Shown here: positions 34,904 to 45,413 of the stretch, one piece after another
How the letters are laid out: each line of letters opens with the position of its first letter
Numbering within the stretch: the stretch's first letter is position 1
Source: Ilyonectria destructans
Taxonomy: Eukaryota; Ascomycota; Sordariomycetes; Hypocreales; Nectriaceae
Reading direction: 5' to 3'
Assembly: GCA_020740775.1 (NCBI GenBank)
Contig: JAHEWK010000017.1
Coordinates: 992,001-1,056,000, forward strand
Length of the DNA stretch: 64,000 bases
The notes under the pieces: model-generated
The model's input: the letters and a program-made list of their open reading frames with translations, nothing else
Told to the model about the DNA's origin: nothing
The model's database searches: none
Made by a program: the position numbers and the translations under genes

Positions 34904-35696
34904 CATACTTCTTAGAGGAAACAAAAGTATTATTAGTTATAAAGGTAGCAATATCTCTAAGGCATCTTTAAGTCGTCGCTCAGTAGTTATCTTGCCTCCC
35001 AAAGACTACAATTCTGTACTTCTTACGCAAATACTCGATTACAATCCGCCAGAGTAATTATATCTCTTCTCTCGCTTCTTATTAAAGCAGGGTTAGCAAT
35101 GCCACCATTTCCTTCCGTTAGAATCCACCCAGGCAACAGGTAATGTCTTGTCCTCTTCTATTCAATAATACTTCTAGATAGGAGATGTTATCTGGCGGGG
35201 AATGCTATTAGTCGGCGGCGACGAGGAAGGTGCTATAGAGGAAGTGGCCGCATAAAGGTCGGAAGTATCCAGATAGTTAATAGCGCTATCAAGAGTGCTG
35301 ACAGAATTACCAGTAGAAGATATGATTCAGTTAGGCCGCAACGAGACAAGAGATTTGCGTTTGTAATAGCAGTATTATAGTTGGGGGGGAATTGCTAGAG
35401 CAGAAGACTTGTAGTTAACGATTTTCTCCTGAGATATAGTTGCTGGAAAATGAATTCTACCCCCTGTAAAGTGGGGCTGGAAAAGGAACTCTAGTCGAGT
35501 TCCGAGGTAACAGCATCTGTAGGCTCGTTGAGATCATGCCTGACCTGCGACATCTTTCGTCACTTCGTTCCTCGTTCCTCAAGGCAAGGGCCTTCGCGTC
35601 CAGAGAGCCTTTGGTTCCTCAAGGCATATAGTCAAGTATATTTAGGTGCTATTCTCCGTCATGTCTGATGAACATAATCACAACACTCGAAGCCCA
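34904..35696. other. Non-coding, AT-rich
   Basis: No intact gene. 35522-35552 carries one arm of a 31-base inverted repeat whose partner lies at 37191-37221. Confidence 0.4.
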
Positions 35697-37221
35697 CTAC
35701 TTCAGAAGGGGCTTCAGGAGCTCAATAATGTCCTCCTCAGTCTTGCCCTTGACTCCAAGCAGCTCGTTATCTGTCTTCTCAAACTTGGCTTGGCTCTTGG
35801 GGTCAAACAGGGCACGGAGAATGTAAGGGCCAAAGGTCTCGGCGTCGAACAACCCCTTGGCCAGTCTCTCATCCGCCTTCGCAGTCAGGTCATCGAGGCG
35901 AACCTGAACAGGCTCCCAAGATTTCTCAGGCGCAACCTTCCGGGCAAGCGCAAGCAACTTCTTCTGGGTGGTGATGGCGTCGTGGATGTAAACAGTGCGG
36001 TTCTTAGTCTCCTCAGGGTGGCTCAGCAGACCGACTAGGGCATCCGCAATACTGGTAAGGGTGGTGGCGCTAAACTCGATGTCACCGCCGTCGAATAAAG
36101 CAGGGTTTGGGTCCGCGAGGTTGATGAGAAAGTTCTGCTCCAAGCCCCAGTCGAGGAAGGCAGCGTTGTAAACAAAGGTGTAGGTGATGGGAGTCGACTT
36201 GGACTTCTCAATGAGATAATCCTGAATTTTAACCTTAGGAGCGAAGACAGGAAGCGCTCGGACGCTTGGAATGTCGAGGTTGGAACCAAACTCGGAGGGG
36301 ACGAAACGCTTGACTTTAGCGGCGACGGCAGCGTCGATCAAGGTGATCTGGGCATCGACGGCGAGATTTCCGAGGGTGGAAATAAAGGCATCCTGTCCCT
36401 GGAGAGCTGCCTTGAGAGACTTCAACGAAGAATAGTCAACCTCGACAACGTCTGTGCCAGCGGGGAAGGTCGAACCAGACCCAGCGCGCTTGAGCACTCG
36501 AATGTTGAACTTTCCAGAGCGGACGAGCTTCTTGAAGGCGACAGAGCCGAGGGCGCCAGAGGCACCGGCAAGGGCAACGTTCCTGATGGCTGGCATGTTT
36601 TAGAAGATGTTGATGAAGTGATCAAAGTTGTGGCAACGGGGAGAGCCTGACGTGTTTTTGGCCGATGAAGTTGTGGAACGGTTTAGATGATTGATGTACT
36701 GAGTTTGTGATTGTGAATTGATTGATGAATTGAACTCTTAGTAAGACCCGTCCAAGAAAGTTATTATATACACAGTCCTCCTCCAACACCATACGGGCAC
36801 GAGTTGACGAAATACGTATTGCGTTATGTTGCCTCAAAGTGAGTTGACAAATTGCACGACATAATTAGTCCAAGAATATGGTTCACATGTGGGATAGCCG
36901 AGCGGGATGCCGAGCGGGATGCCGAGTGGCATTGTGATGGGATAAGACAGGGCTTGTTCATCCCACTAATTCCACCGAGATCCGACATAAGTGGTGATTA
37001 ATTTACTCTAGGCCTTGTCATCTCCATTATCCTTTTACCGCTGAACCCATCCCACCCATCCACCGCCGAGAGCTGACCGTTTTGACGAGTAATCTATTAG
37101 CATTGGAAGCCATCGGCGGCCACGACAGCAGTCGGGACAGTACACCATCCGAGAGATTTACGACCATATCAAGTGACCCCAAAATGGAGGTGTCGCAGGT
37201 CAGGCATGATCTCAACGAGCC
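35522..37221. repeat. 31-bp perfect inverted pair flanking the reductase gene
   Basis: 35522-35552 is the exact reverse complement of 37191-37221. Both copies read SQVRHDLNEP in a frame that opens outward or inward as part of longer short readings, so they look like copies of the same coding tail. The intact isoflavone-reductase-like gene lies between them. Confidence 0.85.
35697..36596 (-). CDS. Isoflavone reductase-like NmrA-family oxidoreductase
   Basis: An intronless 299-residue NAD(P)H-dependent reductase with the ATG at 36596. The N-terminal cofactor loop is GASGALGSVAF (glycine-rich, residues 11-21). The family segments are DAQITLIDAAVAAKVKRFVPSEFGSNLD and, where isoflavone and pinoresinol-lariciresinol reductases carry the catalytic Lys, APKVKIQDYL. 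Related plant enzymes reduce isoflavones or lignans; fungal members are poorly characterised. It is complete, has no targeting signal and is 3.1 kb from the aromatic-degradation genes. It might act on an aromatic substrate of that cluster, but this is inference. Confidence 0.86.
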   Translation of the reverse strand: MPAIRNVALAGASGALGSVAFKKLVRSGKFNIRVLKRAGSGSTFPAGTDVVEVDYSSLKSLKAALQGQDAFISTLGNLAVDAQITLIDAAVAAKVKRFVPSEFGSNLDIPSVRALPVFAPKVKIQDYLIEKSKSTPITYTFVYNAAFLDWGLEQNFLINLADPNPALFDGGDIEFSATTLTSIADALVGLLSHPEETKNRTVYIHDAITTQKKLLALARKVAPEKSWEPVQVRLDDLTAKADERLAKGLFDAETFGPYILRALFDPKSQAKFEKTDNELLGVKGKTEEDIIELLKPLLK

Positions 37222-37698
37222 ACAGGAAACAACAGCACTTAGTAATTAAGCTGTAGGTTTTAAGTAAAATATGTAGGATAGAGTACCCTATACTTTAGAT
37301 ATCAATCATTCAACACCCTGCTGCTGCTCATTATCGTTTACCTGATCTTTGATTCTTGTAGAACGCTAAGTGCGATAGGAGGCAACTCCGTCAAGATGAT
37401 ATAGAAGACTTTGCAATAGGACTGAAGGCAAAGGCGGAAGCCCGGAGAGCGACCGAGGCAGAGCGTATGCCGGAAAAGCCAGTTTAGTGTTAGGGGTTTC
37501 TGCAGAGTGTGGTATCTGTTTGTGTGTAGTATTTGTTTTTAAACTATACTGTATAATTTATAAACTTTATAATATTACATCTCTATAGTAATATAAGCTT
37601 AGTTTATATAGACTCTGTTTTCTATTTCTTTTTGCTATTTTATATAGCTATTTAAACTTAATCTTTCTATTTTATACAATTTTTATCTATTTGCTTTT
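36597..37698. other. Promoter of the reductase and a decayed coding tail
   Basis: 36597-36840 is the 5' flank of the reductase. The GGGATGCCGAGC unit is repeated at 36905-36930. From about 37030 a broken reading appears (separate entry), and AT-rich DNA leads to the TIR element. Confidence 0.4.
37030..37248 (+). pseudogene. C-terminal fragment of an unidentified protein
   Basis: An open reading without an ATG: PFTAEPIPPIHRRELTVLTS..., PSERFTTISSDPKMEVSQVR, ending at TAA 37246-37248. A second short open stretch at about 37365-37490 (QLRQDDIEDFAIGLKAKAEA) may be a further exon. I do not recognise the family. Part of it recurs inverted at 35522-35552. Confidence 0.4.
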
Positions 37699-38382
37699 GG
37701 GAATTGATATACGGGCATGACATTTTTGATACACGGGCATGACTCTTACACGGGCATGGCTTTCATGACATCTGATTGGATAGGACCCTCTTTTGTTAGT
37801 ACATCTGGTTCTGCCGACAGCTCTAATTTGTACCCAGAATAGTTGTCCATAATCATCCCTTAGTGGCTGACGCGACGCGATCCACCTTGACGATAAAGAC
37901 CTTCATTATGTCCCAATCCGAGTCTCCTCCCAGCTTAGAGAGCAATTCAAGACGCCGAACCCGAAGGCCTAGCCCGAGCGATCAATCACGTCCTCGAAAA
38001 CGATAGCGACAGAGCCGACAAGCCTGGTTCAGCCCACCGCTACGTACAGAGAGACCACAGTCAGCTCGTAGCACCGCGAGTATCGGCCAGTACTACGGTA
38101 TCGGCAAGATGCGCTCGGAAATCTCTTCGCATCTTAGCCACAGACGTTCACAAGCTTCCACGGCCTCATGGATGTCCTGCACAGACCTATTCTAGAGGGC
38201 TGGATTGACTTGGTTAGTTGGGTGCTGGAAATAAGAGCCTGTTAAGAGAGCTAGCTTTACCGCCTTTGCGAGGATGTATCTATGGGTCGACGGAAATCTA
38301 GCGAATCAAACGTCATAAAAGCCATGCCCGTGTAAGAGCCATGCCCGTGTATCAAAAATGTCATGCCCGTATATCAATTCCC
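37699..38382. mobile_element. 684-bp TIR element with 8-bp target duplication, non-autonomous
   Basis: Perfect 8-base flanks TTGCTTTT at 37691-37698 and 38383-38390. The ends are inverted repeats of about 75 bases starting GGGAATTGATATACGGGCAT, with few mismatches. Each arm holds three ACGGGCATG motifs in tandem spacing, as recombinase-binding subterminal repeats often are. The interior has a short reading at about 37907-38192 (MSQSESPPSLESNSRRRTRR) interrupted by stops, possibly the start of a lost transposase. The 8-bp duplication would suit hAT, P or KDZ superfamilies; the termini do not look like standard hAT ends. Confidence 0.85.
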
Positions 38383-38390
38383 TTGCTTTT

Positions 38391-38718
38391 TATATAGTTA
38401 ACTAAAAGTTAAGGCTCTCTTTAAGTTATATCTCCTTCTAGTATCTAATTATCTAACTATTAAATGTACTTCAGATAATATATTCCTCAGGGTATTTACT
38501 TTTAGCCTCAATCTATATCTCTTTAAGGAATTTTATAACTAAATTATTAAATTTATCGGTATAACTGAGGTAAATTCAGACCCCCCTCTAATATAATAGA
38601 CTGGAAATCTGCAAGCCCTGCAAGGGAAAACTCCACCAGATGTTAGAGACATATCATGTATGATGGTGTTGCACAGACAGCTACCTCAAGGTAAGATGTC
38701 TCACGATGATACCAGAAT
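38391..38718. other. AT-rich non-coding and copia internal remnant
   Basis: The right part (about 38655-38718) matches the start of the copia internal region seen after the LTR at 28037. No gene. Confidence 0.45.
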
Positions 38719-38958
38719 TGTCTGAACAGCGTTACAGATCTGTTGCAGGATCAGCAGATCTAGTATCTTGGCCTCGCCTCTTTAGATAGAGACGAGGAGG
38801 GAGAATGAAGAACCAGAAGGAGATAACACACATCTACGGATCAGTGATAGACATAATAATCATCCTGAATCAATGAATCTCGGTTCTCCATACTCTATAT
38901 ACACTTCTCCATCTTCTGATTATCTACTCCATCATTATACGAACACGCGTGTCTGACA
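38719..38958 (-). mobile_element. Copia-type LTR, inverted relative to the copy at 28037
   Basis: Reverse complement of the 28037-28278 LTR with scattered differences; on the minus strand it starts TGTCAGACACG at 38958 and ends GTTCAGACA at 38719. A primer-site-like TGGTATCATCG lies just beyond, at 38714 and below. The element body is absent. Confidence 0.7.
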
Positions 38959-39184
38959 AGAGATTAGCAATCATACCATATATTTGTCAGCCAACTAAAA
39001 GATGTTTACATTCCTAGTGATTTGTAATGCAGCCAAATTGTACATTTGTCAGCTAAATAGAATATTTCGTTTTCCCTTTGATTTGTAATACGCCAGTCAA
39101 AGGGACTGACATTTCATATAAGCCTGTCCCATTTTCTTCTCACTTTCGAATGTTTAGTAAATCTGAACTTAAAATTATACGACC

Positions 39185-39776
39185 ATGGAGCCTCTCAACA
39201 AACAACAGTACAAGAAACTCTCTACGAGTACTGGCCACTCTTACAATTACTATACTTCCGTTCATCCAAGCAAAACGACTATTCTCTTCGTACATGGCTT
39301 TCCTCATACAGCGAACATTTGGTGTTAGCATGTTGCCTTTTTTGAGAGATCAGGGTTCGGCTGTATCGCACCTGACGTACTTGGCTTCGGAGGTAGTGAT
39401 AAGCCTCACAACCCTTCCCACTACTGTCCCAAGGCCATTGCACGCAGTCTGGTTGACATCCTCAATGAAGAGCATGTTCATGGGGCCGTCGTGATTGGGC
39501 ATGATTGGGGCAGCCAGATTAGTACGCGGGTTGCGTTGTACCATCCATCCCGGGTTTTGGCGCTCATTATGGTCGCTGTTCCATATCTCGCGCCTGGTCC
39601 GTTTGACCTGGAGGCTGTGAATAACCAAACAGAACAAGCCTACGGAGTTGCGGCCTTTGGGTACTGGAATGTCTACATGCGCGAGAGGAACCTCTTGGAA
39701 AAACATGTGAGTCTACCTACGGGAGTGAGCCAGCTGCATCAGCATCAGATTTAAGCTAAAGGATATTTTACTCGTA
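39185..39776 (+). pseudogene. Truncated alpha/beta-hydrolase (epoxide-hydrolase type)
   Basis: The ATG at 39185 opens MEPLNKQQYKKLSTSTGHSY, then ILFVHGFPHTANIW. A TAG at 39326-39328 interrupts, and the same frame resumes as FERSGFGCIAPDVLGFGGSD and VVIGHDWGSQISTRVALYHP (nucleophile Asp in GHDWGS). A GTGAGT donor at 39709 follows LLEKH, but no second exon is found: homology ends near 39776, where the maleylacetate-reductase remnant begins. The catalytic acid and base are therefore missing. Similar in type to the intact enzyme at 26687 but clearly diverged. Confidence 0.75.
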
Positions 39777-39939
39777 GCTAAGCAAAGCCACTAAGTTTCC
39801 TATCCGGTATATTATCCGGTGTAGCATCCGGTGTAGCATCTGGTGCGCCCTCCAGCCCATATAGGTGCCCTAAACGGGGATTAAACAGACAGAACCAAGT
39901 ATCACAGGTGGACTTATAACTTTCAACAACCGTATTCCG

Positions 39940-41143
39940 TTGTTTAGACGTCTTGAAGTCCATCGGCGTTTGAACGCCCTGCAACCCTTTACGTACAGCA
40001 CCGCCCCTAGTCGGGTCGTCTTTGGGAGTGGAAAGCTCCAGACACTGCCCGATGAGATGGCGCGGCAGGATTTGTGTGCTCCCGTTATCCTGACCACTCC
40101 TCAGCAGATCGACCAAGGCGAGATGGTCCAGGTTGTTTTAGGCGGTGTTGGCAACTTGTTCACCGAGGCGACTATGCATACCCCGACGAGCATCACTGAC
40201 AGAGCCGTGGCATACACAACGTCTATTTTCGCCGACTCGATCATCTCGATAGGTGGAGGGAGCACCATTGGGCTTGGCAAGGCCATCAGTATACGCACCG
40301 GCCTCCCCACATCTGCATCCCTACAACTTACGCCGGCTCAGAAATGACACCCGTCCTGGGGGAGTCGGTCGATGGGATCAAGAGGACAAGGATTGACCCT
40401 AAGATTCTGCCTGGCACCGTTATATACGATGCGGATCTGACTTTGAGTCTCCCAACTGGCCCAAGTGCCACCAGTGGTATGAACGCCAATGCCCACGCAG
40501 GTTTGTTATTTTTATCTTTTGCCGTTTGCCTTTTTGAGTCTTGGGGTCTAGGGATCGAAGGATTGAATCGAAAAACTGACCAATTTTGCAGTCGAGGCAT
40601 TGTATGCGCAGAACGCAAATGCCATCATCTCCCTCCTCGATCTTGAAGGTATGAAGGCTCTTGCAGCATGTCTTCCTGTCATCGCTGATTCACCTTCGGA
40701 TCCAACTGCCCGTTCGACCGCGCAATACGGCGCATGGCTGTGTGGCCTCTGTCTCGGATCGGTCGGCATGGCCCTCCACCACAAGCTCTGTCACACGCTG
40801 GGCGGGAGTTTCAGCCTGCCTCATGCTGAGACGCATACCATTGTCCTCCCGCACGCTCTAGCGTACAACGCCCCGCGTATGCCCGATGTGATGATGTGAT
40901 GAAGAAGCTGGCGGGTTTGCTTCAAGGCAGCAATGGAGATGGTATCCATGGACTCAATGTCTTATTGAGCGCCTCAAAGTGCAGCGCGGGTTCAAATACT
41001 ATGGCCTGAAGGAGGAAGATATTGATAAAGCGGCCGATATTGCGGTCAGCAACCCAAACTATAACCCACGCACAATCGAAAGGGACCTTCTCAGAGAATT
41101 GATCAGGAGGGCATACTCGGGCGAGGACCCGAGGATAGACTAG
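39940..41143 (+). pseudogene. Maleylacetate reductase pseudogene (iron-type alcohol dehydrogenase family)
   Basis: Maleylacetate reductase reduces maleylacetate to 3-oxoadipate, the step after hydroxyquinol ring cleavage. It reads QPFTYSTAPSRVVFGSGKLQ, the nucleotide motif SIISIGGGSTIGLGKAI, TTYAGSEMTP, metal-site-type His segments (NAHAVEALYA, LHHKLCHTLGGSFSLPHAETH) and a C-terminal YYGLKEEDIDKAADIAVSNP. Intron 40501-40591 is still good. Three lesions break it: a missing C in the run at 40305-40308, an 8-base tandem duplication at 40885-40900 (GATGTGAT twice) and a one-base loss near 40965. There is also no ATG at the expected start. Several independent lesions make sequencing error unlikely. 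Confidence 0.85.
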
Positions 41144-41480
41144 ACGCTGTCCAGACAGTCTGACAGTCTGATTGCCGTAGGTGCAAACTAGACAACAGAG
41201 AAAGAGAACTTACATGATCAAGACCACGAATTCAGTGCGACTTCTTGTGAACAGCGAAACGATCAAAATGTGATCTGGGGTATGTGAAGTTCTATAGAGG
41301 CTGCAGGCACACACCCTATCTGGGCTGCTACCTAAATATCAGAGCCGAGACAGCAAAAATGTGTCTGGGAGGCCCTGTTGCTTTGCGGTGAGAGCAGCTA
41401 CGAACACTTGATAGAACAGTTGACGAACGTCTTCGAGAGTATGATTGACGGGTGATCAATACGTTTCAATTGAAAATAAT
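41144..41480. other. Convergent 3' flanks
   Basis: No gene seen between the reductase pseudogene and the stop of the monooxygenase. Confidence 0.4.
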
Positions 41481-43498
41481 CTAATGAGAGAATGGCAGCT
41501 TCCTGAACTCGGGAGTATCCTCTGGGAATGGCACTGTCGGTATATCAATCAGCCCCGGCTGCAAGAAATGTGACAGCTCCCCTTCCCCGGGATCAACCTG
41601 CGCAACCGACCAGCCATCCCCAAGCCAGGCTAGCCTGTTACTCTCGACTCCAGCCTTGTCCCCATCGTAGACGTAGTCGAAATCTTCCCAACGCGGCGAC
41701 CGAAGAGTCTCCATGGCATGTAACGCGCTGCCCGGCCAGACACCCGTGACCCGATCACCCCTGCCACCTTTGCTCTTGTACCAGCTACTGCAGTCGTCCA
41801 GATACACAGTACCCTTGAAGTACTCGTCTATGACCAGCGAGAAGTCCTTCACTCGGGCTGGTTTCGGTTCCATGCTTGAGATGCCTTCCTTTTGAAGTTT
41901 CCGAATGCACTTGATAATGTAGTCCCCGGTCCTCTCGATCATTGTTGTGAGTGTTCCCGTACCGATTGCGGCATTCGGGCCCATCATCATGAAGTAGTTT
42001 GGAAAACCATCTGTGGCTAGGGACAGGTAGGTTTCTGGATAGGGCTCAAATTTTCGCTTCATGGTTTGGCCATTCTTTCCAGTCACCGGGAAAGCCGGAG
42101 GAGCAGATGTCTGGAACCCAGTGGCGCAGACCAAAACGTCCAACTCCTTCTCTTCTCCGTTCTGCAGCACGATACTCGTACCTGTGGCTCTGGAAATGGG
42201 CGTGTTGATGAAAGTGACATTGTCTTCCGCCAGGGCTTCGAGATAGCCCACGCCGGGTGTCAGCCTTCGGCAACCCACGTCAAAGCTTGGCAGTAGTGAC
42301 TCGAGGATGTGTGGTTTGTTTGCCAGCTTCTCTCGCATGAGGGCCGTGAAGTCGTCTCGTGCAACCTTCTGCGTCGAGGAGCCCTTCAGCGTAAGATCAT
42401 GAATCGAGTTGCTATCTCTCTCAATAATCCTCCGGAAGTTTAAGTAATGCTGAGGATCCGTTGCGAACTGTTTCTTCTGCTCGGGCGAGACTATGGAAGG
42501 TCAGCCCGTGTTCTGTTGTTTTGTTTCCCTCCCCCCACCCCCTTCTTTCTCCTTGGACAAACGTGTGGTGTGCGTAACTTACAAACGGTATTCTCCAATC
42601 CGAGGGTTTTCATCACCGAATCCCCAAAGGGCCTGGAGATCCACATTTTGCTTCTGACAAAGCAATCGAGATGTGTGCCAGACAATCGCTGCAGCTTGGG
42701 AACGATCTGAATTGCAGTGCTTCCGCCGCCGATGACGCCGATTTTCTTGTTCTCAAAGTCAACGCTGGAGATATAAACTTAGCATATAGCCACGAAAAAT
42801 AGACCTCTCCATTTACCTTTCATCCCAAGCTGCGGAGTGCATGACAGGAATCTTCATATCGTGGATTCCTGGGATATCTGGCCAGGACATCTCGTTCAGG
42901 GTTCCCCGCGCACTGATCACAACGTCCGCCTTATCCACCATGATCTCCCCAGTCCGCAGATTCTCGATGGAGACATGCCTAGAAGGTGTGTTAATCAAGG
43001 CTGGATAAACTTGTCGCTAGTCTCTCGCACCATTGTGAAGTATCGCAGTTCCACCTCGCGTCAATCACTTTGTGTGAGGTCTTGATAAATCGGTCGGCGG
43101 AATAGCGCTGCGTAACCAACTCCAGATAGCCGCGAATTTCTGCCGCTGGAGCGTAGAATTGGCTCCAGTCAAGGTTGGGCGCAAACGTGTATTGGTACGA
43201 ATGTGCTGTTGGGCGGGTTATGAACAGATGCAGCTCTTCGTCAAAGGATAATTTACTTACCAGGGATATCACAGGCGCAACCCGGGTAACGATTCTCGTA
43301 CCATGTCCCCCCAACTCCGGCGTTCTTCTCATATATCGTTAACTTGACGTTGCGTAGTCGCTCTGGTATCCGAATACCACAATAAATTCCTGAGAAACCA
43401 GCACCTATGACGATTACACTCATAGGGCGGAAGTTCTCAACAACTTGGCGTTTGGCAGAAGCCGTAGACGTCTGCGAGACTTCAGAAGTTACTGCCAT
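41481..43498 (-). CDS. FAD-dependent monooxygenase, Baeyer-Villiger type
   Basis: A 588-residue flavoprotein. Exons are 43498-43261, 43205-43031, 42978-42817, 42764-42583 and 42490-41481. The FAD Rossmann motif is GAGFSG (residues 32-37), followed by the GGTWYENRYPGCACDIP block of BVMOs. A second Rossmann motif for NADPH is IGVIGGGSTAIQ. The stretch PGIHDMKIPVMHSAAWDE is a variant of the BVMO fingerprint FxGxxxHxxxW, and LVCATGFQTSAPP is the usual late motif. An in-frame ATG at 43570 would add 24 residues. Such enzymes insert oxygen next to a ketone, giving an ester; aryl ketones are plausible in this cluster. It lies between the reductase pseudogene and the dioxygenase and looks intact. Confidence 0.88.
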
Positions 43499-44306
43499 AT
43501 TTGGTACAGTGTGTATTTTCTGGTCTGTTGTAATCTCTGAGGCCACCTTCCTGGTTGATGCGGGAACCATGATTGGCCGTTCTTGATGGTCTTTGGAAGC
43601 AGGCAAAGCGTAACTTGACGAAGCTTGAGTACTTGACACTTGGCAGTCACGAAGAAGGAAGCCAGGGCAGACAAACAAACAGAGGTATATCTGTATCCAA
43701 AATGTGCCAGGTTCGGGTTCACTGCGCCGCTCAGCCTCCTCCCGACACCCCACTTAGTCTTGTCGAGGAAAACCGGATCAAGGACTTTCTTTGGGGGCGG
43801 ATCGTGCTCTCTACCGGGAAGTTGATTCCCTGCACATCCCCTGACTGTATCCGGTACCCCAGCCGTGCCGGGAGAAGAGCCTGAGTGGGGCGGGAAGCTG
43901 CAGTTGAGAAGGTGCTCTCCCGCTCTCGCGTCTTTCCCGTGGGAACCGGGGACGGAAGCCAGGAAGACCCTCAAGCACAGTAGCGGATCTGTAGTTTGTC
44001 TCGGAAAGGACGTTTCTCAGAGGATTTTGCTTACAGTGCCTGCGTGCCGGATCAAACACGTCGTGGGGGTTTTAGGCGAAGAGGGTGCGTATTCTTCCTC
44101 CGCAGCACGATTACATGACGATCCCTCCTTTTAGGAGCAAATTTGTGCAGAAAAGAAGCCTCTGTGCATTTAAAATAGTGTGTAAACGTGGGGAAACATG
44201 AATTTGACGAAGTGGTAGTCGAGTTGAGCCTTGAGTGCGGTATGTTCTCCCATTACAGATGCCAGCTACATGTAGTTTTACTTGATATGCCGTAGTTTGG
44301 AATAAC
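43499..44306. other. Intergenic between monooxygenase and dioxygenase genes
   Basis: Promoter of the monooxygenase and 3' flank of the dioxygenase. The frames here (43573-44134) are short and without motifs. Confidence 0.45.
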
Positions 44307-45413
44307 TTAGTCTACTTCTGGTACTGGCAGCCCATCAATGTATTGCATCTTCATCCCCTTTGCCTTCATCGCTGCTTCTGCGTTCTTGTACCGTATATTG
44401 AATGCGTCTTCCTTCGTGACGAGGCCAAAGTCATACTCCATGAGTGCACACCCGACCTGCACACTGTACTGATCAGCCACTTCCTGGTCATTTACCCTTT
44501 GCAACTCAACCACAAGAGTATTCTTGACACCAAAAACTGCATCCGAGGTCTCGTATGGGTCATTCTTTAGGTACAATGCGCTATCCACGGGACGTCAGTC
44601 ATATCTCGTTCCGAAAAAACTTCAACTTGCGGGTCAGTAAGATGAACCTACGTGATAAGGGGATCGTAAATTGGATGGTTGAACATAAAATGCATGTGGC
44701 TTGGCCGGAAACAGTGGCGATTGAGTCTCCCAAGGAGCTTTCCTACAGGACCATCGCTTGGAATTGGATATGGAACGGGAACGATGGCTTTGAACCAGAA
44801 GCGTCCGTTCTTGTCGCTTGTGAGGACGGCGCGTCCGTCGGGTCCGTCATGATCCGCGTACTGCACATCGTAGAATCCCTTCGAGTCTGTCTCCCAAACA
44901 TCAATCTTGACGTTCTCAAGCGGTTTCCCCGCCGCGTCGCGAACTGTGCAAAGGACGAGGAGTGGTTCGCCTTGAGGGTCACTCGCAATGCCAGCCCCAT
45001 TGTCGACAAGATTGGCTTCATGAGTGTGGAAAGGTCCCAAAACTGTCCCTTCTGTTGAACCCTTTGGTTTGGGATGGTCGATTGCATCAACGAGCAGCGA
45101 AACTCCAAGGATGTCCGAAAGCAAGATGAATTCCTTTAGCGGCCGCAAGTCAGATATGCTTCATATTGTACAATCACCCTAGGAATGGTGTTGATTGTAT
45201 GCTTACCTGACGAGTGGAAGTACAGGTTTGACCAACTTTGGTAAGAAACTGGAGTGTAGCCATCCACTCCTCGGTGCTGAGTCTCGTTTCCCGCACCATA
45301 TCATGTAAGTGAACGACGAGTCTCTCGAGTAGAAATTTCAGCCGTCTATCAGGACACTTGGAGTTGATGATTTGAACATTTTCTGTAATGTTCTCTATCG
45401 TGAGGTCCATCAT
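44307..45413 (-). CDS. Intradiol ring-cleavage dioxygenase, hydroxyquinol 1,2-dioxygenase type
   Basis: A 320-residue non-haem Fe(III) enzyme. Exons are 45413-45207, 45133-44652 and 44580-44307. It has the N-terminal helical dimer domain (LTIENITENVQIINSKCPD) and the catalytic domain. The iron ligands are visible: a Tyr in GFYDVQYADHDGP, a Tyr in VPVPYPIPSDGPVG, and two His in RPSHMHFM. The DPLITALYLKNDPYETSDAV segment after splicing matches the hydroxyquinol/catechol 1,2-dioxygenase group. The VGKLL and RPSHMHF context favours hydroxyquinol, which it would cleave to maleylacetate. It is divergent from the phenol hydroxylase at 46060 and shares its promoter region; the next enzyme, maleylacetate reductase, is the pseudogene at 39940. 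Confidence 0.9.

Noticed and set aside
35646..36038. 130-codon plus-strand frame
   Set aside because: Antisense shadow of the isoflavone-reductase-like gene.
28037..38958. One intact LTR retrotransposon between the two copia LTRs
   Set aside because: The LTRs are inverted, not direct, and the sequence between them is a LINE plus host genes.
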